A DNA stretch of 64,000 nt from Mytilus galloprovincialis. Lineage: Eukaryota; Mollusca; Bivalvia; Mytilida; Mytilidae. How positions within the stretch are numbered: the stretch's first letter is position 1; each line of letters starts with the position of its first letter. The position numbers were made by a program, and so were the translations under genes. This document shows, piece by piece, positions 1 through 11,590 of this stretch. The DNA lies in the NCBI RefSeq assembly GCF_965363235.1, contig NC_134839.1:75603410-75667409 (forward strand), given 5' to 3'. The notes below the pieces were generated by a model that worked only from the letters and a program-made list of their open reading frames with translations, searched no databases and was not told where the DNA came from.

Positions 1-3
1 GTA

Positions 4-140
4 GAGCATACGTCTATGAAACATCAGCAGAGTATACGTCAATGATACAGCAGTATAGAATACGTTAATCAGACATCAGAAGAGTATACGTCGATGAGAC
101 AGCAGTATATTCTACGCAAATGATACATCAGTAGAGTATC
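4..140. repeat. 26-bp minisatellite (about 5.3 units)
   Basis: Five units of exactly 26 bases (starts 4, 30, 56, 82, 108), consensus near gagtatacgtcaatgatacag plus cagta. A decayed stretch of similar words recurs at about 575-700 and one word at about 39203. The array may extend left of the window. Confidence 0.85.
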
Positions 141-879
141 TATGGCCCGATAACTCAGTTATTTTGTAGTGCAATTGTTTTAGACAATAAATTCAAATAA
201 AAAAAATCGTACCTGCTCCCTCAATTATTATTTTTACAGTGTAGTGTACTATTATTTGGACAAATAATATAAAAATTATAGAAACTTCTACCACCTCTTA
301 ATCAAAGAATATTGACAATTTTGTGTCAAAGGGGGTCTAAAATTAAGTCTGACAGCTTCAGACGTACTAAAATCTGACCTTTTTTAACTGGACCAAATAA
401 CTACTTAACATAAAGATTAGCACCCAATTTTTTTAACATGTAATTTTCATTCCCTTACTTAATATTTCATTGATTAAATATCAAGAAATAAATTAGGAAA
501 CTGTATAAAAAATGCAAGTTATACACTGCTCAAACTATGGATACAAAAAAACAAAAGACGATAATTGTGTCCTTGGACCGTATGTCGATGAAACAGTCGA
601 CGAGACAGCAGTAGGGTATACGTCAACTAGGCAGTAAAAGAGTTTATTCTTATACTAGTAAAACAGCTGTAGGATAAACATCAATAAGACAACCGTAGAA
701 CTACCTGTGAAAATCATTTATTATAAGGCAGACATTACGTGTGAAAGGGAACGAAGTCTGTATGATATTTTTTTTAATTCAAACCTTTCTTAACGTCAAA
801 ATATGTTAAAAAAGAAACGGAAATTACGTAACGTTTCCGATTTTGGTTCTGTTGTTAGGGATTTTAGTTGTGATGTTAT

Positions 880-1483
880 TTAAGGTGGTATGGGTGTCTT
901 CCTCCATCTTGGATTGTAAAAAACAGAGAACCAAAGGTCCAGATTTTCCATCAAGTTAGCAAAATTTGATGCAGGAATGCAGATATTTAATGTGAATTTT
1001 CATTTATAAGAACCAATTTATGTAAAGAATATAACTTATAAATATAAATATTTTTGTAAATGTTAATTACTTTTGGTTGTTTTTAATTTTTTTTAAAATT
1101 GTCATTTTAAGGGGAGGTAACTCTAAAACAGTACAGTTTCTGAAGGATTCTACATGGAATTTTCCTATTTTGTATTTTAGCCGGAAAAAACGTACGGTGA
1201 CCCTATCTTTTCTTTTGATATTCTCAAAGCAGTGTCTGAAAGCTATCTTTTCCTGAAGTATTTAACAATTCTATCATTTTGTTTAGTTTCTAATTACAAA
1301 ATGGTGCTTTTTCCTGTATAACCCATACAAAATGTGTCATTTTGTCCCGTCCTGTAGCTTTAGAAAATGCGCGGTGACCTATCATTTTTATTTTATTTTT
1401 CAACATGTATCAATAGATACTACGTTTTGGCAAAGTATGAACAAATTCTATCATTTCTATTTTAGACTCCCATACCACCTTAA
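880..1483. mobile_element. 604-bp TIR element with TTAA ends (MITE)
   Basis: Starts TTAAGGTGGTATGGGTGTC and ends GACTCCCATACCACCTTAA, near-perfect inverse complements. It is non-coding and AT-rich. A related but decayed one-ended sequence (TTAAGGTAGTTCAGGGG...) starts at about 24194. Confidence 0.75.
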
Positions 1484-2112
1484 ATTGACGTTATATTCAA
1501 TGTAAACAAAGAAACGCAATCATCAGATGACGTTTTTTTTTCATATCAAGGAATGATTAAAAATGAAATTGGTATTGCGTTCCTTCATATATTTTACTAG
1601 CCTGACAAAAATATATTTTACCCAGTCTCATGCAATAAAATTAACGGTACCAATTTTCTTGCACCAGATGCGCATTTCGACAGTACATGTCTCTTTAGTG
1701 ATGCTCGTGGCCAAAATATTTGAAATCCAAAGCTTATATAAAACAAACGAGACAGGAAAAAGGAAGTAGATTTCTGCACAAATGCGGGAAAACACAAAAG
1801 TCTGAAAATAAAAAAGTTTACGATTTTGATTTTTCCAGATTTTTTTCCCCGTTTTTTTTTTTTTTATTATTATCATTTTGTTGATTTTACTACTGTTATA
1901 GGGGACTTCGTCCCTTAATTCTCTTCTATATTCATACTACCTTTGTGCAACTGATAGAAATGAATTAAATGCATTGATTAATCCCCATTATCATAACAAT
2001 CGATTAGCCTTTTTATACTTACTTTCAGTTCACTATTTTATAGACAGACATATTTATATGATGTAACATTATAATGCACCGAGACACATAATGCATATAT
2101 ATATATAATTAC
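1484..2112. other. Sequence downstream of copy A exon 4, with a dispersed repeat
   Basis: About 1630-1760 matches the repeat at 53035-53140 and 53405-53510 ('...ttaacggtaccaattttcttg...'). The part at 1920-2112 resembles copy B at 23400-23576. Exon 5 is not present here or elsewhere between 1 and 2112. Confidence 0.55.
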
Positions 2113-2393
2113 CCATCATAACCTTCCAATTTTCCAGCAAACCTTCCAGCTGTCATCCGTTCTGCTTTTGTATCTAGGATAGTAGGTTTTTCATCTTGGT
2201 AGCCGACAACCTTGATATCGAACTCCTCAAAATCAGATCCTTTATCTTCATTACAAGTGAGTGTTCCACTTAAATGTATTGGCTTTTTGAATTGTGATTT
2301 TTCATAATTCAATCTGATTTTGTCGCTGACAGATGCCACCAATGTTTTGGAGTTTAACGAGTGCTTTGCATATTCCATGTCAGGTCTTTGTAT
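2113..2393 (-). CDS. Copy A exon 4
   Basis: 281 bases (93 codons plus two bases), acceptor TTTCTGCAG|ATA, donor GG|GTAATT directly followed by a short (AT)n run. It encodes IQRPDMEYAKHSLNSK, then L-N-Y-E-K-S-Q-F-K-K-P, V-V-G-Y-Q-D-E and G-Y-D-G. There are about 18 residue differences from copy C over this exon. The following exon is not found in the 2.1 kb to the window edge. Confidence 0.82.
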
Positions 2394-5300
2394 CTGCAGA
2401 AAAGATTAAATACAACTTGCATCCGTTTATTAGCGTCAGCAAAGACACCATTACATTCTATTATCTTTTAAATAGTATTAATATTTTCTATGCGTGAAAC
2501 TTATGTGTGTTCTACTTTATGGAGCATATTTCTCAATGTTCTTTTTATGCCGACGTCGTTAATGATTTCAGTTATTCAACGACGTTACGTTTGTGGACTT
2601 AGATTTATGCACGCCGTCATACGACTTATCATTGACGATCAGATCAATATAGTTGTAAAGCCAAACAAGTACACAGTTAGAGAGCATTGAGGACCCAAAA
2701 TTTCAAAAAATTGTGCCAAATACGGCTAAGATAATCTATTCATGGAATAAGAAAATCTTTAGTTTTTCGAAAAATTCAAAGTTTTGTAACAGGATTTATA
2801 AAAATGACCATATACTCATCCATTATGTTTTACTAAACTTACAGTATATCCCTTTTCAAAACAAAATAAAGAAACCAGCCTGTGTGTTTTGTCAAATTGC
2901 TTCTTATTGACGTTTATCAACACATACATGTGTATTGATACACATGTTCATGTTATTATTAATTTAGACAAAACTCGAGAAAAAACATACCCTTGTCATT
3001 CTTTTATGTTCAATCTTCAACATGTGGAAAATAAATTTACAACAGTGACAAGATGGTACTGATTCAACGGTTAGTTTGGCACTTTAATGAACATTATTTC
3101 AAAGTGAGAGAAATTAATTCACTTTCATATCTATGAATCGTTTTCACGTCTAACTGATACAATGATTACATACATGCACATGTAGTTCAAAAATAAAAGT
3201 AAAATTGATTTTTTTTCTTTCTTTTTATCCTTTTCGTATTTGGGGTCTGAAAATTTATCCATTGCATACAAAGCTGATTTGGGGTTTCCAAGGTTGTTTA
3301 TTTCGCTTCATTCAGTTTTTTTCTATCAATATCTTTATTCAAGGAATCGATTGGTTAAATAGAGAATAATGCCGTATCATCCCGAGATACCAATATCAAC
3401 CAGAGGGACTTTAGGCCCGAGGGATGATATTGGTCGAGGGTGATACGGCATGTGATACGGATTTTGCCATGTTTTATACGCTTTATCATATATTTCAACA
3501 GGAGAGTATATATGAAATACTTTCTGATCCCTAGCACCTGGGTTACCTTCAGTTCTACTTTTGTCTTGTTTTAAAAGCTTTAAAAGAAATGCTCAATTAC
3601 TCATCCAAAGCACCCGGGTTACCTTACAATTTGCGTGCTGTTGTTTTAAAAATGTTTTGTTTATTGTATTTTTTTTTTGTGAGTTTTGTATGGTATTTCA
3701 TTGAGTTCTTTTTTATAGTTGCATTTCGTGTGTCAGAAATATGAATACTCGACGTTTGTGACGTCACATTCCAAACAATGACGTCATTTAATAAATTGCG
3801 TCACGTCCGAATGGCCGGTCATTTACGGGATCAATTTTGAGGAAAACATTTTTAAGAATATTTAAACTAGAGAAGCTTGCATAAATTAAAAAAGTTAAAA
3901 AAATTAGTAGGGGTGTGATAAAGGGTGCGATAAAGAGTAGAGGTGTGATGAAGGCTGTGATAAAGGGTATGATAAAGGGTGCGCATCAAAGTTGCGCGAT
4001 ATGGATTAAACAGAAGGCTATTTATTAAATATTCAGAACTACTGTATTTACTACTAAGTATATGATAAATTATAAATCTCAACCATGTGTACTATATAAA
4101 TTTGTATAATATACCGAATATTTAAGAGTTTGTTCTTTGTCCACGCTTCCTTTATCAAACTGTAAAACCAGCCGACCATCTCTACCAGTAGAAATAGTTG
4201 TTCCAGAAGGATGTACAATATTTTGTATCATCTTTGGGCCGTAAATTATTCCAAAACTGTTCATCCGATCGCAGGAAAATTCGACATAACCATTCTGAAG
4301 CAAAATATAATTGTTCTCACTATAGACATATTTGTAATGTGTATTGAACTTTAAATTTCCTCAACTGCTATGGTACGAACGAGCTAGGTATACATGTGTA
4401 GTATTCCTGGATATGTATACAGAGAATATAGTTTTTCATTGACTGTATGCTTCAAATCAATACAAAATTACCGTATTTCAATTTTTATATACCGGAATTG
4501 AGAATAAAAAGCAGGGACCAATTTCCTAAATTTGTGTTAAGACCAAAGTAATTTTAAGTTGAAACTCATATTCATATTTTCTCAAAACTAATAGCATTAC
4601 ATCTACATATATGTTTAGCATACTTTTTTTTAAGTGAAGTATTTTTTTTTATATATATCTTGTTGACAAATTATACTATATTTGTATAAAAGGTCCTACA
4701 TTTGTTTAGTTCGTCTTCTTCAATACATACACACTTTTCGTTTTTATTTGCAAATGCAGTTTTGTGCGTTTTTGGATGCTAAATTCACCAAACACTCGAC
4801 GATTCTAGTATTATTTGAATCAGATCCAAAATCCCTATGTCGTCAAATACTTTTAAAAGAAAAGACTGTAAGTACAAACAATACACAAAAAAAAACGTAC
4901 CATGTTGGCTGTATAATTAAAAAAAGACATGGTAAAGGAAATATTTTACACATTTGTTTTAATGTGGTTGAGCAATTTTTAAATGGCGTACACACTCACA
5001 TTTCATCAACGCATATACATATCTCCATGTTAATTTAACTGTAACTTATGATTAAAAACAATTGAAAATAACACGGTACGTTTTGTATCCGTCTGAAGCG
5101 CTTTTCTTGATGTACCTATCCTATAAACGTTCAATATAAAAAAAAAAACGAAGAGGTTTTATGATTGCAAATAGGACAACTCACATCAAGAGACAAAATG
5201 ACATAGAAATTAACAGATATAGGTCATCATTCGGCCTTTAACAATGAGCCAAGCCCATACCGCATAGTCAGATTGAAAAGGATACAAAATCACAAATGTA

Positions 5301-8300
5301 AAACAATTCAAACGAGAAAACTAACGACTTAAAAAATGTACATATTTTTTAACGAAAAACAAGTATGCAACAAACGACAACAACTGCATTTCTTACTTGT
5401 GACAGACAAATACATACAGAATGTGGCGGGGTTACCTTAGATGTATTTGGCAAAACTTTTAGAAAATTTGGTTCTCAATGCTCTTCAACTTCGTACTTTA
5501 TTTGGCCTTTTTTAACTTTTTTTTGGATTCAAACGTCGATGATGAGTCTTTTATAGACAAAATGCGCATCTGGCGTAGATACAAAATTTAGTCCTGGTGT
5601 CTATGATGAGTTTATATTAAACAGGCCATATATTTGAAAGTCAAGGTAAACTCCAAAATATCGGAAGAGGTATTTTACCCAAAATATGGCAAAAAATAAA
5701 ATCAAGATACAATTACTACTAAGTATATGATAAATTATATATCAAACTAGAATTTAAATGCCTATGAGTGATACCTTTTTAGAAACTGTTGAAATTAATC
5801 TTCCTAATGATCTAATAAAAAATGGGTGTTTGTTGCCTCATTTTTCGTAAAATTTTATCACAAAGTTCGTGCGACAAAAAATTAGAAAAACATTACAATA
5901 ATTGCCGGACCAATGTATGGTATGGATATGCAAATACGGACTGTCATACATAAAACAGCCTATATTACATACATTACATAATCTTGTCGTCCATATCAAC
6001 CCAATATGAAGGCTATTTTTATCCTCAATTTTCCAAAAATTAATTTTATTGCACATTAGCTCTTATATTTGAAAAATCCTCAGGGGCAAAAATACGAAAC
6101 TACACACCTAACTGTGGAGTGCTACCTTTTAAGAATAATTTTTTCCCCTCCTGCCTCGAATTTTAATACATGTTCTGTGTTCTACTAGCTGTTACGATTA
6201 AAATGGTACCCTAGTTTTTAAAATTGGTTCAGTAATAAAGATTTAATGAAGGTATCATAAAATTACCTTAAAAGAGAAACATTGTACGATTGTTAGGTAT
6301 TTAAAAGCACTAATAGGTCCATTTTGCTGTAAATAGCATACATAACCTTGGTTTAGAAGCTCTTGTGCAGGGTATACATTTCTAACAGTACTGACATCAT
6401 TAAATTTAATTAATGTCAAAATTAAGATATGAAATCCTGCTAGAAATGTTTATTTGACTTATTTGCATTCCAAAATATAAGCTACTTTAAGCTATCATTA
6501 TTGTATAAGGGACCAATTCAAAACAAAAACAAAAAGAAAACAAACAGAAATTAAAAACTGATTGTTCTCTGAAGGTTTTTAACTTAAAATGGTGATAATT
6601 AAGATTTAAATGAACTTAAGTTCTTTTTCTTTAAACACAAAAAGAAAGAAAAACGTTGTCAGATAACTTATCTTAACTTTAATACTTGTATAACAACCTA
6701 TATAACTCTATCAAATGATATATTTTACCACTGATATTATACAATGTATTGAAATTCTGAATAATTTTTTTTCTATCTAAACATGTTTACGTGAAATAAC
6801 ACTGCGATAACAGACAGTGTAATTAAGCTACGAATGTATTTATGTAATACTGAATTAATTAAAGTTTTATTTGTTAGTTATCACTCTTTCGAACATAAAA
6901 TTGAGAATGGAAATCGGGAATGTGTCAAAGAGACAACAACCTAATTGACTTAAAAAAATATTACCCTCAAAGATGCAGGTATGGGAGTCCAAGTATTACC
7001 ACATTCTACCCATGCCCAGTAAGTATTTATGTCTTTATCTTTGATTGGAAATTTGTTTTCATCCACTGGGACCTGGAAGGAAACTTGTCCATGATGTTTA
7101 TGAACTAAAGAAAATGAACACTGACTTTTCTTTATGTGTTTCTTTTCGTCAGGATTAGTGATGGTTTGCAAAGATTTTGTTGATGACGTGGTACAAAGAT
7201 TATAAATATTTGTCACAAATTTTATATTCCTTTGGTTACTTGGTGGTTTTAAGCCTTTATTTCGTGCTTCAGCGCTCCAAACAGTTGTGTTATAATGTTT
7301 TAACGCCCCTATTAGTTCTTCTGATGTTTTAACTCTAATACCATTTCCTATGTCTAAATATTGGAATTGTTCGTCGTAAGTTTCTTCCTCAGAACTATAA
7401 TAATAGTCGTTTAATCCCTCGTCTGAATCCGATTCAAATTCCTCCCCAGAGTATGTTTCACCAAGACAATCATCAACACTGAAGTCGTCGTCTACCTCGT
7501 CGTTTACAACTACACCGTCTTCTTCTTCACGTATTGCCCTGAAAATTATAATCTAAATGCAAATTGATTTTCATCTGATGACCATTATTTTTATTAGCAC
7601 GAACATGATGAAATAAAGATATGTCTTTTATTTTACAAAATTTAACGACTCTATTTAAAAATAAGAAGATGTGATCTGAGACAACTCTCAATCAGTGATG
7701 TTAGAATTACAAAAAAGAGTATCATTTCACTATTTGTGTATCACCCAACTGCTGTCTCCAACATATAATGGCACGGCTTAATCATGTAATATGAACGTTT
7801 GAAGAATCAAGGGAAAAGTTTTAAAATAATCTTATTAACATAACATCAGCGAATGAGTCTTATTCTTATCGTAGTGTCTCTAGTGGCGCAGGATCTGTTT
7901 ACCTTTCCAGAGCACATGGGAATTGTTGGTGGCGTCGTCATCCTAAGTCTTTAAAATAATTAGTTTTCTGTGTTGTGTTTTTTCGACTTGATTGGTTTTT
8001 CGACGTTTTTTTATTACGTTTTGTATCTTCTGTATCTGAGCTATTAAAGGTTTCTTTTGTAAACTTCTATCTTTTTTTTAAAACAAAATACTCATATATT
8101 AAAAGAAAATAGATAATGCCATCTATTCTTTAGACACAAACGAAAACTTTACTAATAATTTCTTTCTTTAATCATGACATTTGATTTAATGCTGAAATCA
8201 ACGATATTTCAAGTCAGCAGAAGAGTGCTTACGAGTGGAGATATTTTTGCAACGAAACATGTAAACGCAGTGGCAACAACCAATTTGTTTTTATATACTA

Positions 8301-8748
8301 TATCAAAATACATATGATCATGATTTAGTACGTAAGACTCGTTCTAAATTGTAACTGTGGAGTTATATTTTAAAATGCTCGTTTTTATACCGTGTGGAAC
8401 ATCGATCACACATGGCCAAAAAGACAAAAAGACACTGTCCCGTTCTATGAAATACCTGTGTTTCTTATATTTATATTTGGTTCGTGTGTCGTAATCTTTC
8501 GGTCCTTATCAGTGTTTTATGCATTGTCCGTTTAAACGATCTTCTTTTCTAGATATATATAAAATGAATCAGTTAGTGTCTGTTTCCAAAACAAGTACTC
8601 AGATAGCAAATATCTTAATAACAAATTAGATAACTTACTGTTGCACCATGTACGGCTGATGTGATTGTATGTTGACAAGACTTCCTCTAAAAATATTTCT
8701 TGGTGTTCTAACAATTTGTCCCAGTTTCCTAGCGGAACTCTCCGCCAT
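2113..8748 (-). CDS. Copy A of an unrecognised five-exon gene family (exons 1-4, 3' end outside window)
   Basis: Spliced gene on the minus strand: exons 8748-8639, 6965-7538, 4115-4294 and 2113-2393. I do not recognise the product. The junction phases agree (2, 0, 0, 2) and every visible intron has GT..AG ends. The four exons give 381 codons plus two bases and no stop. By comparison with copy C a fifth exon of about 195 codons should follow, so the whole protein would be about 577 residues. Residues 1-37 are basic and polar. Residues 41-92 are strongly acidic (runs of E/D with Y and S). Residues 93-228 are a mixed alpha/beta-looking block ending in a W-A-W...W-T-P motif. Residues 229-288 contain F-G-I-I-Y-G-P and G-R-L-V-L-Q-F. 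Residues 289-381 are lysine-rich with a G-Y-D-G end. No signal peptide or membrane segment is evident, so a cytosolic or nuclear protein is inferred. It is the only copy here without a visible lesion. Confidence 0.8.
3370..3450. repeat. Imperfect inverted repeat
   Basis: TGCCGTATCATCCCGAG...CCAATATCA on the left pairs with TGATATTGG...GGTGATACGGCA on the right around a short loop. It is probably the tip of a foldback-type repeat. Confidence 0.6.
3910..3984. repeat. 12-bp tandem repeat
   Basis: Repeats of gggtgtgataaa with one- and two-base variants, about six units, inside copy A intron 3. Confidence 0.75.
4115..4294 (-). CDS. Copy A exon 3
   Basis: Exactly 60 codons, acceptor TGCTTCAG|AAT, donor TCG|GTATAT. 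It encodes NGYVEFSCDRM followed by F-G-I-I-Y-G-P, H-P-S-G-T-T-I-S and G-R-L-V-L-Q-F-D-K-G-S. This is a short beta-rich-looking block, highly conserved in copies B (25318-25497) and C (about 45745-45912). Confidence 0.82.
4295..6964 (-). other. Copy A intron 2
   Basis: 2.67 kb, AT-rich. It contains a dispersed repeat at about 5160-5420 (shared with 59.2-59.4 kb) and a mussel-type repeat end at about 5480-5620 ('...cgcatctggcgta...'). The stretch before exon 2 at 6660-6730 matches copy B at 26400-26475, which shows the intron was duplicated together with the exons. A 118-codon plus-strand ORF at 4682-5038 looks accidental. Confidence 0.5.
5160..5420. repeat. Dispersed mussel-type repeat
   Basis: Shares '...caatgagc.aagccca....gcatagtcag...' and '...caattcaaacgagaaaactaac...' with 59270-59420. 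The reverse orientation occurs at 16280-16480. Confidence 0.6.
6965..7538 (-). CDS. Copy A exon 2: acidic segment plus conserved block
   Basis: 574 bases (1 + 191 codons), acceptor TTTTCAG|G, donor AGG|GTAATA. It begins AIREEEDGVV and carries about 50 residues rich in Asp/Glu, with tyrosine and serine among them (SSEEE). A non-acidic block follows with K-T-S-E-E-L, P-V-D-E-N and N-T-Y-W-A-W-V. It is open along its full length, unlike the copy C equivalent, and has no counterpart in copy B. Confidence 0.82.
7539..8638 (-). other. Copy A intron 1
   Basis: 1.1 kb of AT-rich sequence between exon 1 and exon 2. At about 7880-8060 it holds a weak match to the '...gcaggatctg...gagcac...' tail that follows the reverse-transcriptase fragment near 29.2 kb, so an old retroelement scrap is likely. 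The rest shows no coding signal. Confidence 0.5.
8639..8748 (-). CDS. Copy A exon 1 (start codon)
   Basis: It starts with MAESSARKLG, 36 codons plus two bases, and ends at a consensus donor (CA|GTAAGT). The start is supported because the same ATG is conserved in four exon 1 copies in the window, at 8748, 27754, 52082 and 54182. The exon ends in phase 2, which fits exon 2, whose first base completes a Gln codon. Confidence 0.82.
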
Positions 8749-9180
8749 TATGTTGCAGTGAATAATATCTATCTAACTTATCTAATATAAATTAAATAAA
8801 TGAATTTAAGTGTAGAAGTATTTAAAGTTTTAAATTAGTGAAACCCGTACCGGTGTTGAGTGTTCAAATAAATCATGATATATATTACATTTTTATAGTT
8901 GATTCGCTACAATTAACATAATATTAGGTATTTAATATATATATCATTTTATGTAAAATTGCATGTGAATACACAAGGAGCAGATATATATCGGATCATG
9001 TCATAACGTTATTTTTCATTGTTGGATTTTATTCCAAGGCGCTCAAATTCCAGAATTATTTTCAGGTCATCATTTTCTGAGTTGACTTGAAATTTATTTA
9101 CTATGCGTAATGATTCGATAAATTAATTCATCTGTCACACTATTAATAACTTCGTAATAAGAAGGCGCGTTTTGTCTAGT

Positions 9181-10400
9181 GATTTTGTCATTTTGTAAAA
9201 AATCTTATTTTTATTGTTAAATTTGGCAAAATCGTAGTTAAGTCGCTTTCAAAAATACGAAAATGATTTGCAAAATGGTTCCTTCTGATTGTAAAAAATG
9301 TAAAAGCAATTGACATCGGACACAAGCATTCGATAAAGTAAAAAAATACTTTCGCTACTGACTGCACAATTCTAGTTTCTGTAATAACCTGTTGACCTTC
9401 AAAAATATGAAATGCTGATTTCGAGAGAATGTAAACCGAAAATGACAACATTAAATCATCTTTGCCAAAGCAATGTGCACTTTTATGTGACTTATAAATT
9501 ACAAATAGCAGATCCAATGCTATTTAAAAAAAAATGTTTAGAAGATTAAAAGTTGTTCACTAGAAATTGTATCTGCTTTCTTGACATTAAAGTGACTTCG
9601 TTTTTGTTTTATCTTTCGACGAGACAGTTTCAAGTAAATACATAAACATTCCCATATCTTTTAAACTTAGGAGTTTATAGCATATGCAGGTGTACCCATG
9701 TTAGAAACTACACAATTAAGTGCTTATTTTCCATGTTTTTTCGTCATTTTAAGGCATAATCTTTTATGTGTGTAACTTTCGACTGTTTTTTCAAATTTAA
9801 TTGTGGAGAGTAACCAAATTACATTATAAAATGGCTGAATTCATTATAAGTTAAAGTATTACATTGTGAAAATATGTAAAAGGTGAGTATAAAATACAAA
9901 AGTGAGGGTTATGTTAGCTGTAGAATAAGGTTTTACCCAATATTTTATCTCGAAAAATGTCTGTATCAAGTCAGGAATATGGTAGTTGTTAGTCACCTGT
10001 TCCGTTTATTGAATAACTCGTAAGTCCTTATAAACACATGCAGGAGTTATATAAACTATTGTTTGCATTATAAATGATACAGTGTAATTGCACATTACAT
10101 TTTAATAAGTAAATTAATATATACTTTTTTATAACAAGTGTTTGAAAGACTTGATGTGAGAAATTTTGGAAATAGTGTTATCAAAAACCCAGCTGTTTAC
10201 ATACGTCTGGTTTTTTTTCAACTTACACCACCTTGTCTGTTTGTTTACTTGTCTTGCCCTTTTTGCAGTGTGTCATTTTGTGATTTGTATTTATTTGTTT
10301 ATCAGTCTTGTGTTCAGAGTGCTTTGTTAGCAGATATAATGTTCACATTTAAGGTGCAGTTGTCTGTTGATATGGTTCATTTGAGAATATAATTTAAAAG
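9181..10400. other. Upstream flank of copy A, duplicated near copy B
   Basis: Related to two separated pieces upstream of copy B: 31310-31620 and about 34840-35900 (for example the words around 9400 and 31530, and around 9560 and 34860). The gap in B is filled by later insertions, including the palindrome at 32371. The ORFs inside (9188-9517 minus, 10138-10392 plus) are not conserved in frame and are rejected. Confidence 0.55.
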
Positions 10401-10604
10401 TGAGGTTTTATTTTCAAATATATAAAATTCAAATATCAGGTAAATAATTGGTATTTGATCGAACAATTATCTAAAGGAATTTAAAAAATCTTACAACTTG
10501 TAGAAGGTTTGATACACTTAATCGTTTTAAAGACCGTAGTGCTTTCGTATGAAATATTTGTACTACACATACATACTTTAATATATGAATGTATATATTT
10601 TTTT

Positions 10605-11272
10605 ACTCGTCTACTCATCAAACCGACAATGTTAGATCTGTAAATTTGCTTTCGCAAATTTTTTGTTCTTCCCTTGTCGGGATTCAAACCCATGCTACTA
10701 GGTATCGTGACACCAAATCACCTGCACTGTAACCGGCGCTAGACCACAGGACCACCTGGGCTTCATAAAAATGAAGCTTTTGGTGGCCGTGTGTTACCTT
10801 TCCACGTCAGTTTAAATCTAGCGTCGTACTACAGAACATGATATATAAGGCATGAAGATTTTATACAAAATGTACACAGCCATGTATCACCATCACTGCT
10901 GGTAATCCGATGGATAAATCTGTTGTAGAGTTGTCACGGGTTCAGACGTACTTATAAATATAATTATTTCTGTGATTGTATCTTGCATTATTTGTAGGAT
11001 CCTTTACAATAGATGATTCAGCTGACCTGTAACAATAACATCTGCATGCCTTATATATAAACTGACGATGAAAGGTAACACCCGGCCACCGAAAGCTTTA
11101 TTATTGTGAAGCCCAGGTGGTTGAGTGGTCTAGCGCGATGGATACAGTTCAGGCGATTTAGTGTCACGATATTTCAGTAGCATAAGTTCGAATCACGATG
11201 AAGGAAGAACAAAAAAATTTACGAAAGCAAATGTACAGATCTAACATTGTTGGGTTGATATTTAGACGAGTT
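10605..11272. mobile_element. Head-to-head inverted pair of tRNA-related SINEs
   Basis: The left copy (10605-10858) is on the minus strand and the right copy (11042-11272) on the plus strand. Both have a promoter-like A box around TGGTCTAGCG and a B box (GGGTTTGAATC on the left, AGTTCGAATC at 11185-11194), then a shared tail 'gaagaacaaaaaattt.cgaaagcaaat'. They are about 80% alike and separated by a 180-base spacer. Confidence 0.75.
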
Positions 11273-11491
11273 GTATAGATATATGTAAGACTCTAATGTG
11301 CAATGGGTAAATTAAAGTACGATGGTCTCGCTTAAGTGCTATGGTCTACGTCAAAGTGCAATGCTTACATACGATAAAAATATAGACGTAAATACGTAGT
11401 TTGATTATGATGCCAACCAAACATTACTGTTCATGCTATGATGCCGGATGATAGATTAATGATATTTAATTAAAAACTTTTAAACCGGAAT

Positions 11492-11590
11492 GTTCATGAC
11501 TTAACAATATATGTCCATGACTTACCAATATATGTCCATGACTTACCAATATATGTCCATGACATTACAATATATGTCCATGACTTAACA
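11492..11590. repeat. 21-bp tandem repeat
   Basis: Nearly five units of tccatgacttaccaatatatg with one or two substitutions each. Confidence 0.85.

Larger units (their letters stand above)
2394..4114 (-). other. Copy A intron 3
   Basis: 1.7 kb. It holds a small inverted repeat (3370-3450), two TGACGTCA palindromes (3759-3766 and 3779-3786) and a 12-bp tandem repeat (3910-3984). The part at about 2930-3350 is related to copy B at 24850-25270. Confidence 0.5.

Noticed and set aside
1-140. CRISPR-like array
   Set aside because: The units are adjacent 26-bp tandem repeats with no unique spacers, and the genome is eukaryotic.
4682-5038. 118-codon plus-strand ORF
   Set aside because: It lies in copy A intron 2, is AT-driven in composition, has no repeat of the frame in the other copies and no recognisable domain.
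9188-9517. 109-codon minus-strand ORF upstream of copy A
   Set aside because: The related sequence upstream of copy B does not keep this frame, so it is flank similarity and not coding.
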